A stretch of 64,000 nucleotides of DNA, from NCBI GenBank assembly GCA_902798685.1, contig CADBXO010000001.1, positions 62,001 through 126,000 on the forward strand. Reading direction: 5' to 3'. A model generated the notes under the pieces. The model worked only from the letters and a program-made list of their open reading frames with translations, ran no database searches and had not been told where the DNA came from. This DNA comes from an uncultured Bacteroidales bacterium (GTDB lineage Bacteria; Bacteroidota; Bacteroidia; Bacteroidales; Bacteroidaceae). Of the stretch, positions 8,891 to 17,359 are shown piece by piece. Made by a program: the position numbers and the translations under genes. Every line of letters begins with the position of its first letter. The first letter of the stretch is position 1.

Positions 8891-9771
8891 TGCTGACAAG
8901 CCTTCTGTTCACAATACTGGTAGCCATCACCCCGAGCAGTAAGACAATTACTCCCTGGGCTGATCTGGAACGGCATGCCGATGAGGTTAAGGTTACCCCA
9001 TATATGGCCGATGACAGCCGCAATGCACCGACGGTCATAGTATGTCCGGGTGGCAGCTACCATTGGCTGGATGTCAAGGGTGAGGGTATCGAGGTGGCCG
9101 AATGGCTCCGTGACAATGGTGTAAACGCCGTGCTGCTTCAGTACCGTACCGCAGGAGTGGGTTCCTGCATATGGCATTACCGTTTCCTGTTCCGTGGCCG
9201 CAGGCACCCGGATATGATATGTGATATCCAAAGGACAATCCGTTATGTACGTGAGAACGCAGACAGTCTGGGCATTGACCCTCAGCGCGTGGGCGTGATA
9301 GGGTTCTCGGCCGGAGGACATCTGGCCATGTCATCGGCCTGTTTCAGTGATACGGATTATACGAATCTTCCAGAAGGCCCGTCGCAGGTGTCTCTCAGAC
9401 CCGATTTTGTGGGTGCCATCTATCCCGTGGTCACCATGAACGGCGAATATGCCCACAGGCGTTCCCGCCGCGGACTGCTGGGAGAGTGGGGCATTTACAA
9501 CAGCGAGAAAAGGGATGCTATGTCAATTGAGATGAACATCCCCGCTGACTGTCCTCCGGTTTTTTTGATAAATTGCAAGGACGATCCTGTTGTAGATTGG
9601 CATAATTCAGTAATTTTGGACAAAGCTCTGTCCGATGCCGGTGTCAGTCACAAGTATATACAGTACGAGACAGGCAAGCACGGGTTCGGAGTAAGTGACG
9701 TTTACGGCACTCCCGAAAGCCGTAAGTGGAGGGAAGAATTTTTAAAATGGCTAAATGAGTTGTATGAATGA
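8890..9771 (+). CDS. Alpha/beta hydrolase, acetyl-esterase-like
   Basis: A 293-residue alpha/beta hydrolase of the BD-FAE/acetyl xylan esterase-like group. The oxyanion region is VIVCPGGSYHWLD, the nucleophile elbow GFSAGG (residues about 138-143), the acid lies in NCKDDPVVDW and the histidine in TGKHGFGV. The first 15 residues are hydrophobic and may be a signal peptide, which would place it in the periplasm. It starts on the last base of the upstream stop codon and overlaps the CoA-ligase gene at its 3' end. In this operon it could hydrolyse an ester of the pigment or an acetylated sugar; neither is demonstrated. Confidence 0.8.
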   Translation: MLTSLLFTILVAITPSSKTITPWADLERHADEVKVTPYMADDSRNAPTVIVCPGGSYHWLDVKGEGIEVAEWLRDNGVNAVLLQYRTAGVGSCIWHYRFLFRGRRHPDMICDIQRTIRYVRENADSLGIDPQRVGVIGFSAGGHLAMSSACFSDTDYTNLPEGPSQVSLRPDFVGAIYPVVTMNGEYAHRRSRRGLLGEWGIYNSEKRDAMSIEMNIPADCPPVFLINCKDDPVVDWHNSVILDKALSDAGVSHKYIQYETGKHGFGVSDVYGTPESRKWREEFLKWLNELYE

Positions 9772-11056
9772 CATAGAGTTTTCATCGCCTGAACAGATCA
9801 AACTGTTTCAGGAGGATTTGCTGCACAAACATCTGGTTTATCTCAAGAAGAACTCGCCCTATTACAGAAGGGTGTTTGACAGTTACGGGATAGACATAAA
9901 AAAGATTGTGCATCTGGAGGACCTTACCCGAATCCCGTTTACCGAGAAGAAGGACCTTCAGCTCTACAATGATGATTTCTGCTGCGTACCCAAGAACAAG
10001 ATCATAGACTACATAACCACGTCAGGTACACTTGGTGATCCGGTGCTGTTCGGTTGTACCGAGAAGGACCTGCAGCGTCTGGCCTACAATGAGAAGAAGT
10101 CATTCGAGTGTGCAGGATTGACTCCGGACAGCGTGGTGCAGCTTATGACCACCCTTGACAAGCGTTTCATGGCCGGTATGGCATACTTCCTGGGACTCCG
10201 TGAGATGGGTGCTGGCGTGATTCGCGTCGGTAACGGTATTCCGGAACTTCAGTGGGATACCATCCGCCGTTTCCATCCCGATGCCATCATGTGCGTTCCC
10301 TCATTCATACTTAAGCTGATTGATTATGCCGAGGCTCACGATATAGATTACCGCTCAAGCAGCATCCGCCGTATCATCGGCATCGGAGAGGGATTGCGTG
10401 ACCAGAACTTCCAGCTCAACCTGCTGGGCGGTCAGATTCACGAGAAATGGCCCGAGGTTCAGTTGTACGCTACATACTCATCGACCGAGATGGGTGCAAC
10501 ATTCAGCGAGTGCGAATACGGCATGGGCGGTCATGTGCATCCGGAACTCATTATCGTGGAGATAATAGGTGAGGACGGAATGCCTGTAGCCGACGGTCAG
10601 CCCGGTGAGGTTGTAGTCACCACACTTGGCGTTGAGGGTATGCCTCTGCTGCGTTTCCGCACGGGTGATATTGCCTGCAAGCATGTGGAGCAGTGCCGTT
10701 GTGGCCGATGGTCATACCGCCTGTCGCCACTGTTGGGCCGCAAGAACAACATGATCAAACTCAAGGGTACCACACTCTATCCGCCTGCCATCAACGACGT
10801 TCTGGACAATACCGATTACGTTGAGAATTACGTGGTGATTGTACGCAACAGCAAGGCAGGAACCGATGATGTGCTGGTTAAGATAGGCCTCAAGCATGAT
10901 CCGGGATTTGATGTCGTAAAGGAACTCAAGGACAGTTTCCGTTCACGCATCCGTGTAGCTCCTGAGATTGAGGTATGCCCGGTTGAGGAGATACAGAAGA
11001 TAAACTATCCGCCTACAGGCCGGAAACCGGTCAAGTTCATTGATCAAAGAAAGTGA
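9764..11056 (+). CDS. Phenylacetate-CoA-ligase-like adenylate-forming enzyme
   Basis: About 430 residues, the usual length of the PaaK family. The phosphate-binding loop is a TTSGTLGDP variant, the A8-type region RFRTGDIACK is present, and the family-typical hinge reads GRKNNMIKLKGTTLYPPAI, equivalent to the GR-DDMI-RG-N-FP stretch of PaaK. Such enzymes activate aryl or related carboxylic acids as acyl-adenylates and CoA thioesters. Here it could prime the polyene with an aryl acid or activate a product for acyl transfer. An alternative ATG lies at 9755 (three residues longer); both overlap the hydrolase gene. Confidence 0.82.
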   Translation: MNDIEFSSPEQIKLFQEDLLHKHLVYLKKNSPYYRRVFDSYGIDIKKIVHLEDLTRIPFTEKKDLQLYNDDFCCVPKNKIIDYITTSGTLGDPVLFGCTEKDLQRLAYNEKKSFECAGLTPDSVVQLMTTLDKRFMAGMAYFLGLREMGAGVIRVGNGIPELQWDTIRRFHPDAIMCVPSFILKLIDYAEAHDIDYRSSSIRRIIGIGEGLRDQNFQLNLLGGQIHEKWPEVQLYATYSSTEMGATFSECEYGMGGHVHPELIIVEIIGEDGMPVADGQPGEVVVTTLGVEGMPLLRFRTGDIACKHVEQCRCGRWSYRLSPLLGRKNNMIKLKGTTLYPPAINDVLDNTDYVENYVVIVRNSKAGTDDVLVKIGLKHDPGFDVVKELKDSFRSRIRVAPEIEVCPVEEIQKINYPPTGRKPVKFIDQRK

Positions 11057-11061
11057 CCATT

Positions 11062-12183
11062 ATGACTGACGACAGCAAGTTTGATGATATCCGTCCGTAC
11101 CGCGACGAGGAGATCCCGGCAGCGATGCAGCGCATAGCCTCCAACAACTCTTTTCCGTTGGTGGCCAAGTTCGTATTCCCGGAACTGACGGTAGAGGAGG
11201 CAGCTGAGAGGGTTCGCGGTTACAGGAACACATATGACTTCCAGCATGGCGCCATGGTTCCTATGAACCGGCAGGTCATAGAAGGCACTATCACGGAATT
11301 CACTCTTGGCGGGGCCGAGAAGCTGGATACTTCAAAGAGGTATCTCTATGTGAGCAACCACAGGGACATTGTCCTGGACTCCTGTATTCTTATGTATGCG
11401 CTGAATCTGGAGGGGCATGATACCGGTGAGATAACATTCGGATCAAACCTGATGCAGGGTGAACTGGTTGTTGACATAGGCAAGAGCAACAAGATGTTCC
11501 GCGTGGACCGCGGCCGTAATCCCCGTGAGCTTTACAGCACATCGGTCCATCTGTCAGAATATATCCGTTACGCAGTTACTGAGAAGAAGCAGTCCGTATG
11601 GATTGCACAGCGCAACGGACGTACCAAGGACGGCATTGACCGCACCGATCAGGGCGTTATCAAGATGTTCGGCATGAGCGGCCCCAAGGACCGTGTAGAT
11701 GCTTTGGATGAACTGAATATCGTACCCGTATCGGTCTCATACGAATGGGAGTCATGCGATATACTCAAAGCGCTGGAGCTCTTTGAGAGCCGTAACGGTG
11801 AACCTTATATCAAGAAACCGGGCGAGGACCTGAACAGCATCCTTACCGGAATCATGCAGAACAAGGGCAGGGTACACTTCCAGATCTGCGATCCTATAAG
11901 ACGTGATGAGCTGGAGGCCCTGAGTGACGTTCCCAATGTCCAGTTCCATCGTGAGGTGGCTCAGATTCTGGACAAGCGCATTTGCAGTAACTACCGCCTG
12001 TTCCCGAACGCCTACATAGCACATGACCTGCGCTACGGCAACAGCAAGTATACAGACCGCTACACCAAGGAGCAGTATGACGCCTTTACAGCCCATATGG
12101 CGGAACTTGACAAATACAGCACAGATCCTGTACTTGCTGACATCTTCCTGGGCATTTACGCAAATCCGATAGATAACCAATAA
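11062..12183 (+). CDS. 1-acylglycerol-3-phosphate acyltransferase-like protein
   Basis: About 373 residues. The segment YVSNHRDIVLDSCIL matches the PlsC-type NH-x-D active-site motif, although the aspartate spacing is one residue longer than the usual NHx4D (an aspartate also sits at the second position after the histidine). VWIAQRNGRTKDG takes the place of the FPEGTRS motif, as is seen in the divergent Bacteroidetes subgroup. A GTG at 11053, in a GTGA overlap with the CoA ligase, is an alternative start; I prefer the ATG. It is the second acyltransferase of the operon, and could attach the activated polyene to a lipid. Confidence 0.78.
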   Translation: MTDDSKFDDIRPYRDEEIPAAMQRIASNNSFPLVAKFVFPELTVEEAAERVRGYRNTYDFQHGAMVPMNRQVIEGTITEFTLGGAEKLDTSKRYLYVSNHRDIVLDSCILMYALNLEGHDTGEITFGSNLMQGELVVDIGKSNKMFRVDRGRNPRELYSTSVHLSEYIRYAVTEKKQSVWIAQRNGRTKDGIDRTDQGVIKMFGMSGPKDRVDALDELNIVPVSVSYEWESCDILKALELFESRNGEPYIKKPGEDLNSILTGIMQNKGRVHFQICDPIRRDELEALSDVPNVQFHREVAQILDKRICSNYRLFPNAYIAHDLRYGNSKYTDRYTKEQYDAFTAHMAELDKYSTDPVLADIFLGIYANPIDNQ

Positions 12184-12191
12184 TATAGAAT

Positions 12192-13529
12192 ATGAAGACC
12201 AGATCCTTTGTCGTTATGGCCGTGGCCGCATTGTCTTTGATTGTTACAGGTTGCGGTAAGAAAAACCTTAAGGTTTGTATCTTTCCCGGCGATTACCCGG
12301 ATCCTACCATCCTCCGCGACGGTAATGATTACTACATGACCCATTCCAACTTCACCTACTATCCCGGTCTGCTTATCTGGCACTCTACAGACCTGCTTCA
12401 CTGGGAACCCATAGCACGTGCGGTACAGGGTCATGACTATTCAATATACGCCCCTGACCTTTGCAAGGTGAACGGCAAATACTACATCTATTATCCCACC
12501 AGCAGCGGTGAGAACTTTGTAGTTACGGCCGATAAGATGGAAGGCCCGTGGAGCGAGCCCGTAAAACTTATGGTTAGCGGCATCGACCCCGGACATGCCA
12601 TGGATGAGCAGGGCAACCGATACCTCTATACCAATGACGGTCACGTAGCACCTCTGTCAGCCGACGGGCTTTCGATCATCGGCCCCAACCAGAAGGTTTA
12701 CGATCCCTGGCAGTATCCCGAGGAGTGGGAGACCGAGGGCATGTGGCTTGAGTCACCCAAGATTCTCAAGCGCGGAGAGTATTATTATCTGGTCAGCGCC
12801 GAAGGCGGCACTGCAGGACCTCCTACAAGCCATATGTGCGTAGTTGCTCGCAGTAAATCAGTAACCGGACCATGGGAGAATAGCCCCTTCAATCCGCTGG
12901 TACACACCTATTCGGCAGACGAGCAGTGGTGTTCAAAGGGTCACGGAACCCTGATTGATGACCCCGAGGGTAACTGGTACATCGTATATCACGCATACCG
13001 TAACGGATTCCATACACTGGGCCGCAGCACCATCATTGAGAGCGTAAGTTGGACAAGGGACGGTTGGCCCGTGCTTACCAATGAGAACGGAGCAGAGTGG
13101 AAGAACGGCGGCCTGCAGGACTACGACTATCTGCGTCACTACGAGAATCCGCTCATGTGGGCCAAGTGGGAACCCGGCTTTGACGGCGGCACTCTGATGA
13201 CCACCACAGCAGTTGATGAGAAGTATGAGATAACCGCTCACTTCAAGATCGGTGCCGACAGCCGTGCCGGACTCTACCTCTTCTATAATGAGGACGCCAA
13301 CATCGGCGCAGTAGACAGCATCCCGGATCTTTACGTAAGGATCCTGAATGACCGCAACAAAGCCACAGTCTGGAAGAGCGCCGACGGCGAGAACTGGCAG
13401 GTATACTACCGTGAAGCAGCCGTAGGCACATATCACCACAATTACTACAAAGGCTTCTTTGCCCTCCGTCCCGCATACTTTCTGGATGGTGATGCCAAAC
13501 TTGAATCCTTTGATTACAAACCATTGTAG
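12192..13529 (+). CDS. Glycoside hydrolase family 43 lipoprotein
   Basis: A 445-residue protein with a lipoprotein signal (ALSLIVTGC, cysteine at residue 21). The catalytic five-bladed propeller starts with GDYPDPTILRDGNDYY, the classic GH43 base region, with a further acidic site in WLESPKILKRGEYYY and a conserved histidine in WCSKGHGTLI. A C-terminal beta-sandwich of about 130 residues (from GFDGGTLM) is likely carbohydrate-related. GH43 enzymes act on xylans and arabinans. It sits 8 bp after the acyltransferase gene, so it may be read through from the polyene operon, although the functions seem unrelated. Confidence 0.88.
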   Translation: MKTRSFVVMAVAALSLIVTGCGKKNLKVCIFPGDYPDPTILRDGNDYYMTHSNFTYYPGLLIWHSTDLLHWEPIARAVQGHDYSIYAPDLCKVNGKYYIYYPTSSGENFVVTADKMEGPWSEPVKLMVSGIDPGHAMDEQGNRYLYTNDGHVAPLSADGLSIIGPNQKVYDPWQYPEEWETEGMWLESPKILKRGEYYYLVSAEGGTAGPPTSHMCVVARSKSVTGPWENSPFNPLVHTYSADEQWCSKGHGTLIDDPEGNWYIVYHAYRNGFHTLGRSTIIESVSWTRDGWPVLTNENGAEWKNGGLQDYDYLRHYENPLMWAKWEPGFDGGTLMTTTAVDEKYEITAHFKIGADSRAGLYLFYNEDANIGAVDSIPDLYVRILNDRNKATVWKSADGENWQVYYREAAVGTYHHNYYKGFFALRPAYFLDGDAKLESFDYKPL

Positions 13530-13761
13530 TCAAAGAGTTCCCTTTTTGCCAAAGTGTCCCACAACTACCTGCGTGAGAACGTATTCTCGCCAGGGTAGGT
13601 GTGGGACACCTGTTCATTATGCGGCCATGTCCCACAGCGAACTTGGGTACAGTGCTTGTAGCGGGGTTTGTTGTGGGACACTTTGGCGAAACATCACATA
13701 GTTATTTGTTCACTCAAGATAAAAATGCATGATTACGAAGTGGTATCATAAATAGAAACTG
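13530..13761. repeat. Nested inverted-repeat element with four copies of a 9-mer
   Basis: The arms GCCAAAGTGTCCCACAAC (13548-13565) and its perfect reverse complement (13670-13687) bracket 140 bp. The 9-mer TGTCCCACA occurs four times in alternating orientation: 13555-13563 (+), 13600-13608 (-), 13628-13636 (+), 13672-13680 (-). Copies 1 and 2 also close an extended hairpin in which CTACC pairs with GGTAG and GAGAA pairs with TTCTC across CGTA. So two mutually exclusive folds are possible. No coding sequence is visible. It may be a REP-like mobile repeat or a regulatory leader for the downstream DUF3800 gene. Confidence 0.7.
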
Positions 13762-13769
13762 TATATTTG
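13762..13769 (+). promoter_or_regulatory. Bacteroidetes -7 element ahead of the DUF3800 gene
   Basis: TATATTTG fits TAnnTTTG exactly. It lies 66 bp before the start codon. The -33 region is poor, so the promoter may be weak or regulated. Confidence 0.45.
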
Positions 13770-13835
13770 CCATGACGGGCTTTGATATGGAGTCCTAATA
13801 CCATTTTGTTATACCATTTTGAATAAACATGTTAT

Positions 13836-14654
13836 ATGGAGTACATAATATACTGTGACGAATCAGTTAACGATGGCATTTTATATACTGATTTCTTTGG
13901 AGGAGTCCTTGTCAGTAATACAGATTATGATGTTATAAAAGATGCACTAAATGCTAAGAAACTCGAACTTAACTTACATGGTGAGATAAAGTGGGTTAAG
14001 GTCACTGGGAACTATCTGGATAAATACAAACAAATGATAGACTTGTTCTTTTCTTATATCAAAGAAAACAAGTTAAAGGTTCGTATTATGTTTCGTGATA
14101 CATCTCAGATTCCGTCAAATCTCAATCCCGAACAAGTTCATAACAGGTATTCTCTCTTGTATTATCAGTTTGTAAAGCATGCTTTTGGGTTGACATATCA
14201 CGATGCTCCACAAGACGAATCTGTTTACTTACGTCTGTATTTTGATGAGATACCATATCCCATTGATCAACGAGATGCATTCAAATCACACATTTTTTCT
14301 TTGCAACGTAATTCTCGTTTCCGTAAAGCCAAGATAAAGATTAGGATGGATGATGTGGTTGAAATCAACTCTGGAAAACACTCCATCCAGCAATGTATGG
14401 ACATTGTACTTGGCTCCATATCATTTATTTTAAACAAGAAGAACTTGATTGTTCCTGAAGGAAAGACGTCAAGAGGTCACAGAACAATAGCTAAAGAGCA
14501 ATTGTTCTTTCACATCCTGAAAAGAATTCAAGAGTCAAATGGAGTTGAAATATTTGATATAAGCGAAACCACTCCAATAAAGATACCAAATGATTATTGG
14601 ACAATGCCATACAGACATTGGAAATTCACGACAAAAGAATTTAGGAACAAGTAG
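13836..14654 (+). CDS. DUF3800 domain protein
   Basis: A 272-residue protein whose N-terminus YIIYCDESVNDG carries the DES motif (residues 8-10) that marks the DUF3800 family, a predicted RNase H-like fold. Further acidic positions are in YLRLYFDEIPYP and QQCMDIVLG. DUF3800 genes are common in mobile and defence-associated regions; biochemical function is not settled. Codon usage and composition are clearly more AT-rich than in the flanking operons, which suggests lateral acquisition together with the nuclease gene downstream. No signal peptide. Confidence 0.82.
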   Translation: MEYIIYCDESVNDGILYTDFFGGVLVSNTDYDVIKDALNAKKLELNLHGEIKWVKVTGNYLDKYKQMIDLFFSYIKENKLKVRIMFRDTSQIPSNLNPEQVHNRYSLLYYQFVKHAFGLTYHDAPQDESVYLRLYFDEIPYPIDQRDAFKSHIFSLQRNSRFRKAKIKIRMDDVVEINSGKHSIQQCMDIVLGSISFILNKKNLIVPEGKTSRGHRTIAKEQLFFHILKRIQESNGVEIFDISETTPIKIPNDYWTMPYRHWKFTTKEFRNK

Positions 14655-14660
14655 GGGGAT

Positions 14661-14740
14661 AAAAAGAAAAAAGCCCCACTTAAGCTACATAAACCGCCTT
14701 AGTGGAACTAAGGCCTTCGCTTCCGAGTAGGACCTTTTCT
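14661..14740 (-). ncRNA. Candidate small structured RNA with own promoter and terminator
   Basis: On the - strand, a perfect -7 box (TACATTTG, + coordinates 14745-14752) is followed by about 80 nt ending in a U-rich tract (14661-14672). The RNA would fold into a closing stem, GUCCUACU (14733-14726) with AGUGGGGC (14680-14673), around an 8-bp hairpin with a 3-nt loop (14696-14714, GCCUUAGU with ACUAAGGC). A G-C-rich closing stem directly before the U-run is the form of an intrinsic terminator. No open frame of significance lies inside. I do not recognise the family. Confidence 0.55.
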
Positions 14741-14744
14741 GCTG

Positions 14745-14775
14745 CAAATGTATTTACTTTTTTATTAGAAACCAA
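14745..14775 (-). promoter_or_regulatory. Promoter of the candidate small RNA
   Basis: Read on the - strand: TTGG (14775-14772), 19-nt spacer, TACATTTG (14752-14745). Both the -7 match and the spacing fit the Bacteroidetes consensus. Start of transcription is expected near 14740. Confidence 0.55.
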
Positions 14776-14877
14776 CAATATAGGGAAAAATGTGTAGGAC
14801 TGAATATTGACTTGCATTACGAATACTAATGGCACGACGACTTTTCTGTTCAGTAATCCATCAAGAAGTTGTGTGAG

Positions 14878-14911
14878 TTTGTAGCCTAACAACTAGTATT
14901 GTTTATATTTG
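14878..14911 (+). promoter_or_regulatory. Promoter of the GIY-YIG nuclease gene
   Basis: TTTG (14878-14881), 22-nt spacer, TATATTTG (14904-14911); the start codon is 30 bp further on. Both boxes match the Bacteroidetes consensus; the spacer is slightly long. Confidence 0.55.
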
Positions 14912-14941
14912 TAGAACTCTACAAGGGTTCTTGTAAAATAA

Positions 14942-17254
14942 ATGGCTAAGTTGACGACAGAAGAGTTCATAAAGAAAGCAAAAGCTGTTCACGGGGATAG
15001 ATATGACTATTCCAAGGTGGAGTATGTCAACAACCAAACCAAAGTTTGCATAATATGCAAAGAGCATGGTGATTTTTGGCAAGTTCCTTATGCGCATTTG
15101 AATGGACATGGGTGTTCAAAATGTGCCTATAAAGTTGTCAGGAAGAGACATATATATAGCCAGGAAGAAATAATTGGAAAAATACGTTCTCTTTTTGGTG
15201 AACGTTATAGTTTTGAAAAGGTTGTATATAAGGCCATGAAGGTCCCCATCATCCTTGTTTGTCATGAAAAAGATGAAAATGGTGTTGAACATGGCGAGTT
15301 TACTATGCGGCCTGTTAATATCTTTTCTAGTCATCAAGAGTGTCCAAAATGTTCTCAGGAGAGAAGAATTAGACTCCAACGCAAACCTGTGGAAACGTTT
15401 ATTGAGGAGGCAAAGAAAGTTCATGGGGATTTATATGAATATCATAAAGTAGAATACATAAATACAAACTCAAAAGTATGTATTGTATGTAAAATACATG
15501 GCGAATTTTGGCAGACTCCTTCCAATCATTTAAGCGGCAAGGGTTGTCCTTATTGTTCAGGGAATGTTAAGAAATGGAACAAAGAAACTTGCGAACTAGA
15601 AGCACATAAGTATGAGTATTTCTTTGATTTTAGAACCAAGAGCCCTGGAGCTTGCAATATTGCTAAACGTAATGGTTGGCTTAATGACTATAAATGGCTG
15701 AAGAAATTACCGCCCAGACCGAACGATTACGACAAAAACACTAAGTACATCTATGCATATGAGTTTGTCAAGCAAAATGCAGTATATGTGGGATTGACGA
15801 ACAGTATGATAAAAAGGGATTGGCAACATCGCAAAAATCAGAAATCTTCAGTTAATAGGTTTGCCTTAAATAATCATATCGAAATTCCCATTCCCAAGAA
15901 GTTAGAAGAAGCCGTTCCTATTCATGAGAGTGGAAAGAGAGAAAGATATTGGGTGAACTATTTTAAAGAACAAGGATGGATTATTCTGAATAGAGCAAAA
16001 ACAGGTGAACGGGAAAGTTCTATTGGTATCTATTATCCCATTAAATGGAATAAAAAAGCAATTAGGGAAAAGGCGAAGGAGTGTGATTATAACTTGAGGT
16101 TGTTTGCTGCACAATACCCTGGCGCATATGAGGCCATTCAATCCCGTTATAAAGGATTATTAAATGAATTATTCCCTGATAGAATGATTCACACTCATCA
16201 TACTGTTGAAGACGCACTTCTTGTGGTAAGAAATGGCAATTATAAGAATCGAAGTAATTTAAGATTTGATTGCATCTGGGCATATAGAATTCTATTTGAG
16301 AATAATTTATTAGACGACGTATTTGGAAAGCCAAAGGAATATACAAAAGAAGAGGCTTTAATGGAGGCCGATGATTATAAATCCATAGAACAGATTAGGA
16401 GAAAAAATCATGCTTTATGGAACTATCTTAGATTAAACGATCTATTTAGGGAAGCAAAGCCAACTGATGGTATGTTCCGTAGAGTTAAAACTGTAGAAGA
16501 GGCATGGGAGTTGTCTAAGTATTATGAGAGCATAACAGAATTAAGTAACCATGCAAAAGTTGCATATAGACTCCTAAAAGAGAATGGGTTATTAGAAAAA
16601 CGATATCCAGATTCCATTAAGTTTATTGACCGAAAAAAAGAAATTGCTTTTTATAATTATGAGAGGTGTAAGCAGATATATAAACAATGTGCTTTTGTTG
16701 CAGAAGTGAAAAAACGCTATTCAAAAGTATATAGAATTGCGAAAGAACAAGGCTGGCATGAAGAGTTGAAGACCTGTTGTTATGGTAGTACTCATAAATG
16801 GACAAAAACTACATGTGAAGCGATTGTAAGCAGGTATTATTATCTCAAAGATTTAGTTCAGAACGAGCCAAATGTATATAATGTAATTAAGAATAATCAT
16901 TGGGATGATTTATTGAAACAATTGAAGAGAGTTCGTAATACGCCATGCCAATATACCATAGAAGAAATTAGGGAAATATGTGAACCATATAAGAGTTTAT
17001 TGGAACTAAGCAGAGCAAGAAAAGATATAGAAAACTATTGTAGGAGGAAAGGTATAGATTTGTATGAGTTGAATGGTTGGAAAAATCTCCGTAATCGTAA
17101 AGTGTGTCAAATTCATGATGGTATAGAAATAGCAACATTCTCTTCTATTTCAGAAGCAGCAAGAGCAATTGATGTACCTAAGAATCGTATGTGGGAACAT
17201 GTGCAAAGAGAAGAACCATACAAAGGATTTGTTTGGAAATATAAGGATGATTGA
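14942..17254 (+). CDS. DUF723/GIY-YIG nuclease with helical repeats and NUMOD1-like tail
   Basis: A 770-residue modular protein. Residues about 1-62, 70-140 and 150-205 are three copies of a DUF723-like module (F-KKAK-VHGD-YDYSKV-Y), each with paired cysteines (CIIC...CSKC; CIVC...CPYC) likely to bind zinc. Residues about 265-355 look like a GIY-YIG nuclease: YIYAYEF, AVYVGLTN, an arginine and histidine in KRDWQHR, a glutamate in GKRERYWVNYF and the closing ILNRAKTG. Around and after it are about seven or eight degenerate 40-residue helical repeats (pattern W-KE-eA--Y-s--ef...yriakenGw). The C-terminus (IATFSSISEAARAIDVPKN, ending GFVWKY) matches the NUMOD1 DNA-binding helix. The combination suggests a homing-endonuclease-like, site-specific DNA nuclease. 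Confidence 0.8.
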   Translation: MAKLTTEEFIKKAKAVHGDRYDYSKVEYVNNQTKVCIICKEHGDFWQVPYAHLNGHGCSKCAYKVVRKRHIYSQEEIIGKIRSLFGERYSFEKVVYKAMKVPIILVCHEKDENGVEHGEFTMRPVNIFSSHQECPKCSQERRIRLQRKPVETFIEEAKKVHGDLYEYHKVEYINTNSKVCIVCKIHGEFWQTPSNHLSGKGCPYCSGNVKKWNKETCELEAHKYEYFFDFRTKSPGACNIAKRNGWLNDYKWLKKLPPRPNDYDKNTKYIYAYEFVKQNAVYVGLTNSMIKRDWQHRKNQKSSVNRFALNNHIEIPIPKKLEEAVPIHESGKRERYWVNYFKEQGWIILNRAKTGERESSIGIYYPIKWNKKAIREKAKECDYNLRLFAAQYPGAYEAIQSRYKGLLNELFPDRMIHTHHTVEDALLVVRNGNYKNRSNLRFDCIWAYRILFENNLLDDVFGKPKEYTKEEALMEADDYKSIEQIRRKNHALWNYLRLNDLFREAKPTDGMFRRVKTVEEAWELSKYYESITELSNHAKVAYRLLKENGLLEKRYPDSIKFIDRKKEIAFYNYERCKQIYKQCAFVAEVKKRYSKVYRIAKEQGWHEELKTCCYGSTHKWTKTTCEAIVSRYYYLKDLVQNEPNVYNVIKNNHWDDLLKQLKRVRNTPCQYTIEEIREICEPYKSLLELSRARKDIENYCRRKGIDLYELNGWKNLRNRKVCQIHDGIEIATFSSISEAARAIDVPKNRMWEHVQREEPYKGFVWKYKDD

Positions 17255-17351
17255 TTGTGCTTCCATTTGTCCGGCGGTGCCAAACAGAATAATAATGCTA
17301 AAATTGTTGAAAACTTATACATGGTATTAGTGAGGTTTGCAGGAAAAGCTG

Positions 17352-17359
17352 TACCTTTG
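17352..17359 (+). promoter_or_regulatory. -7 element upstream of carA
   Basis: TACCTTTG is a perfect TAnnTTTG box, 170 bp before carA. The -33 region is weak (TTAG at 21 nt upstream). If used, it gives a leader of about 165 nt containing the hairpin at 17451-17481. Confidence 0.45.

Noticed and set aside
14680..14892. 70-codon frame on the - strand between DUF3800 and the nuclease gene
   Set aside because: It runs across the sRNA promoter and structured RNA, ends in the terminator stem and has no protein-like features.
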